From: Streptomyces humicola | GTDB lineage: Bacteria; Actinomycetota; Actinomycetes; Streptomycetales; Streptomycetaceae | NCBI RefSeq assembly: GCF_024436035.1 | Contig: NZ_JANFNG010000001.1 | Coordinates: 637,689 to 701,688, forward strand | Length of the DNA: 64,000 nt | Reading direction: 5' to 3' | In this document: in pieces, positions 62,429 through 64,000 of the stretch | Position numbering within the stretch: position 1 is the first letter of the stretch | Layout: every line of letters begins with the position of its first letter | Notes under the pieces: model-generated | What the model was told of the DNA's origin: nothing | What the model saw: the letters and a program-made list of their open reading frames with translations, nothing else | Database searches by the model: none | Position numbers and translations under genes: made by a program

Positions 62429-64000
62429 GTGGAGACCTTCCGTATCGCCATCGTCGGCACCGGCGGCATAGCCGCCACGCACGCCCGCAACCTCGCCCCC
62501 CTCGGCGGCCGCGCGCAGCTGGTGGCCGCCGCCGACATCGACGCCGGCCGCCTCGAAGACTTCTGCCACCGCTGGAAGATCCCCGGCCGCTACCACGACC
62601 TCGGCGCGCTGCTCGCCGCCGAACGGCCCGACCTCGTCCACCTGTGCACGCCGCCGGGCCTGCACAAGGAACAGGCCGCCGAGTGCCTCACCGCCGGCGT
62701 CAACGTGCTCTGCGAGAAGCCGCCTGCGCTCAGCCTCGCCGACATGGACGAGATCGCCGCCGCCGAAGCCGCGGGCGGCGCGCACTTCGCCACCGTCTTC
62801 CAGCAACGCTTCGGCTCCGCGGCCGAGCGGCTGCGCGGCGCCCTTGCCTCGGGGGCGCTGGGACGCCCGCTGGTGGCGGTGTGCAACACCCTCTGGTACC
62901 GGGCCGACGACTACTTCGCCGTGCCGTGGCGCGGCAAGTGGGAGGTCGAAGGCGGCGGCCCGACCATGGGCCACGGCATCCACCAGTTCGACCTGCTGTT
63001 GTCGGTGCTCGGTCAGTGGCGGGAGGTGACGGCGGTCGCGGCGCGCCAGGCGAGGCCGACCGACACCGAGGATCTCTCCTGCGCCATCGCGACGTTCGAG
63101 GGCGGCGCCATCGCCACCGTCACCAACTCACTGCTGTCCCCGCGCGAGACGACCTATCTGCGCTTCGACTTCGAGCACGCAACGGTCGAGGTGGAACACC
63201 TCTACGGCTATGAGGACGACAGCTGGACGGTCACCCCGCTGCCCGGACGGGAGGACGAGGTGCGTGCCGCCTGGGCTGCGGGCCCCGCGGGCCGCGCCTG
63301 CGGCCACGGCGTCCAGTTCGCCGCCGTCCTCGACGCCCTGGAGGCGGACGACGCACCACCCGTGACGCTCCGCCAGGCCCGCGACACCCTCGAATTTGCC
63401 GCCGCCACCTACGCCTCCGCCTTCGGACGGCGTCCGGTACGACGCGGCGAGATCGGCACCGGCCACCCCTTCCACCATCGGATGAACGGCGACGGCGCTC
63501 CGTGGTCGGGCACCCCCGTGCCCGCACCCGCACCCGCGCCCGCCTCCGCCCCCGGCGCTGACGGCCTCGGCCTGCTCCCCGACGACGTCACCTCGCTGCG
63601 CATCACCGCGCACGGCCGGGAGCTCACCCGCTACGTCCACCGCCCCTGGGACGGGCAACTGGAGTCCCCGCGGCCGTACTTCCACCCCCTGCACACCCTC
63701 GGCGGCGACCGGGTCAGCCTCTACCGGCCGCATGACCACGTCTGGCACAAGGGCATTGCCTGGTCGCTGCCGAACGTGGAGACCGAGAACTTCTGGGGCG
63801 GGCCGACCTACCGGCGCGGCGTCGGCTACGCCCAGTACGACAACGACGGGTCGATGGACCACGAGGCCTACGAGCACGTCTCGTTGCGCGACGGCGTCGT
63901 GCGCGTCGCCGAGCGGCTGCGCTGGCACACCCAGGGCGGAGCGGCGTGGTTCACCGAGCAGCGGCGCTTCGCCGTGACCCTGCTGCCGGGCGATGCCGAC
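62429..64000 (+). CDS. Gfo/Idh/MocA dehydrogenase fused to a DUF6807 (PmoA-like) domain, 3' end outside window
   Basis: The frame from GTG 62429 stays open to the end of the window (524 codons visible). Residues ~1-350 are an NAD(P)-dependent sugar dehydrogenase: FRIAIVGTGGIAATHARNLA (Rossmann), CEKPPALSLADMDEI (the EKP motif) and MGHGIHQFDLLLSVLG with the catalytic His. An Ala/Pro-rich linker (VPAPAPAPASAPGADG) follows near 360. Then comes a domain with YFHPLHTLGGDRVSLYRPHD and HVWHKGIAWSLPNVETENFW, the pattern of DUF6807/PmoA-like proteins usually encoded next to such dehydrogenases. GGAG lies eight bases upstream of the start. Confidence 0.88.
   Translation, partial: METFRIAIVGTGGIAATHARNLAPLGGRAQLVAAADIDAGRLEDFCHRWKIPGRYHDLGALLAAERPDLVHLCTPPGLHKEQAAECLTAGVNVLCEKPPALSLADMDEIAAAEAAGGAHFATVFQQRFGSAAERLRGALASGALGRPLVAVCNTLWYRADDYFAVPWRGKWEVEGGGPTMGHGIHQFDLLLSVLGQWREVTAVAARQARPTDTEDLSCAIATFEGGAIATVTNSLLSPRETTYLRFDFEHATVEVEHLYGYEDDSWTVTPLPGREDEVRAAWAAGPAGRACGHGVQFAAVLDALEADDAPPVTLRQARDTLEFAAATYASAFGRRPVRRGEIGTGHPFHHRMNGDGAPWSGTPVPAPAPAPASAPGADGLGLLPDDVTSLRITAHGRELTRYVHRPWDGQLESPRPYFHPLHTLGGDRVSLYRPHDHVWHKGIAWSLPNVETENFWGGPTYRRGVGYAQYDNDGSMDHEAYEHVSLRDGVVRVAERLRWHTQGGAAWFTEQRRFAVTLLPGDAD

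Overview
The window is a 64 kb chromosomal segment of a high-GC actinomycete, almost certainly a Streptomyces. Reading frames show very strong G/C bias at third positions, GTG and TTG starts are common, coupled stops and starts (ATGA or GTGA) recur, and the gene content is streptomycete: RppA-type type III PKS, CYP158A-like P450, split LigD ligase and polymerase, GadB, many transporters. No rRNA, tRNA, integrase, transposase or CRISPR array was seen.

Layout. 1-2512: end of a heterotetrameric sarcosine oxidase operon (soxA 3' part, soxG) and a HIT protein. 2513-18350: a loosely packed, visibly decaying stretch. It holds a GNAT enzyme, a ferritin-like protein, a patatin lipase, small conserved proteins, a ClC channel, an Rv1747-like FHA-ABC transporter and a wax ester synthase/DGAT. 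Between them lie remnants of a TDT transporter, a MarR regulator, glutamate dehydrogenase, an HpnR-like radical SAM enzyme and an LCM-family methyltransferase. 18409-24568: panD, nitroreductase, a GYPQQ-repeat protein, a class A PBP, a membrane protein and a small two-gene operon.

24628-32975: a flaviolin/THN-type locus. A cupin (MomA-like), a CYP158A-like P450 and rppA are read leftward. A divergent accDA-accB-accC set, encoding a stand-alone acetyl-CoA carboxylase, is read rightward, followed by an SDR gene. The carboxylase would supply malonyl-CoA to the PKS. 33009-36911: a hydrolase remnant, a small membrane-anchored protein, divergent LigD-type polymerase and ligase genes, and a G1-family secreted peptidase.

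37131-48326: the most unusual part, eight tightly packed rightward genes. They encode a type-B carboxylesterase, an MBL-fold hydrolase, a threonyl-tRNA-synthetase-like protein lacking the editing domains, an AMP-ligase fused to a methyltransferase, a cupin with a Cys-rich tail, an aldehyde dehydrogenase, an ATP-grasp ligase, and an MFS exporter fused to a hotdog thioesterase. I read this as an uncharacterised biosynthetic gene cluster, probably for a small amide- or amino-acid-derived metabolite. An S51 peptidase and an MHS transporter follow.

50318-64000: catabolic and transport genes. These are a Tat-exported phosphoesterase, a GH36 alpha-galactosidase, a His/Tyr-repeat secreted protein, an NCS2 purine permease, glutamate decarboxylase, a small phosphoesterase, an MFS sugar porter with an APC permease, and a Gfo/Idh/MocA dehydrogenase fused to a DUF6807 (PmoA-like) domain that runs off the end.
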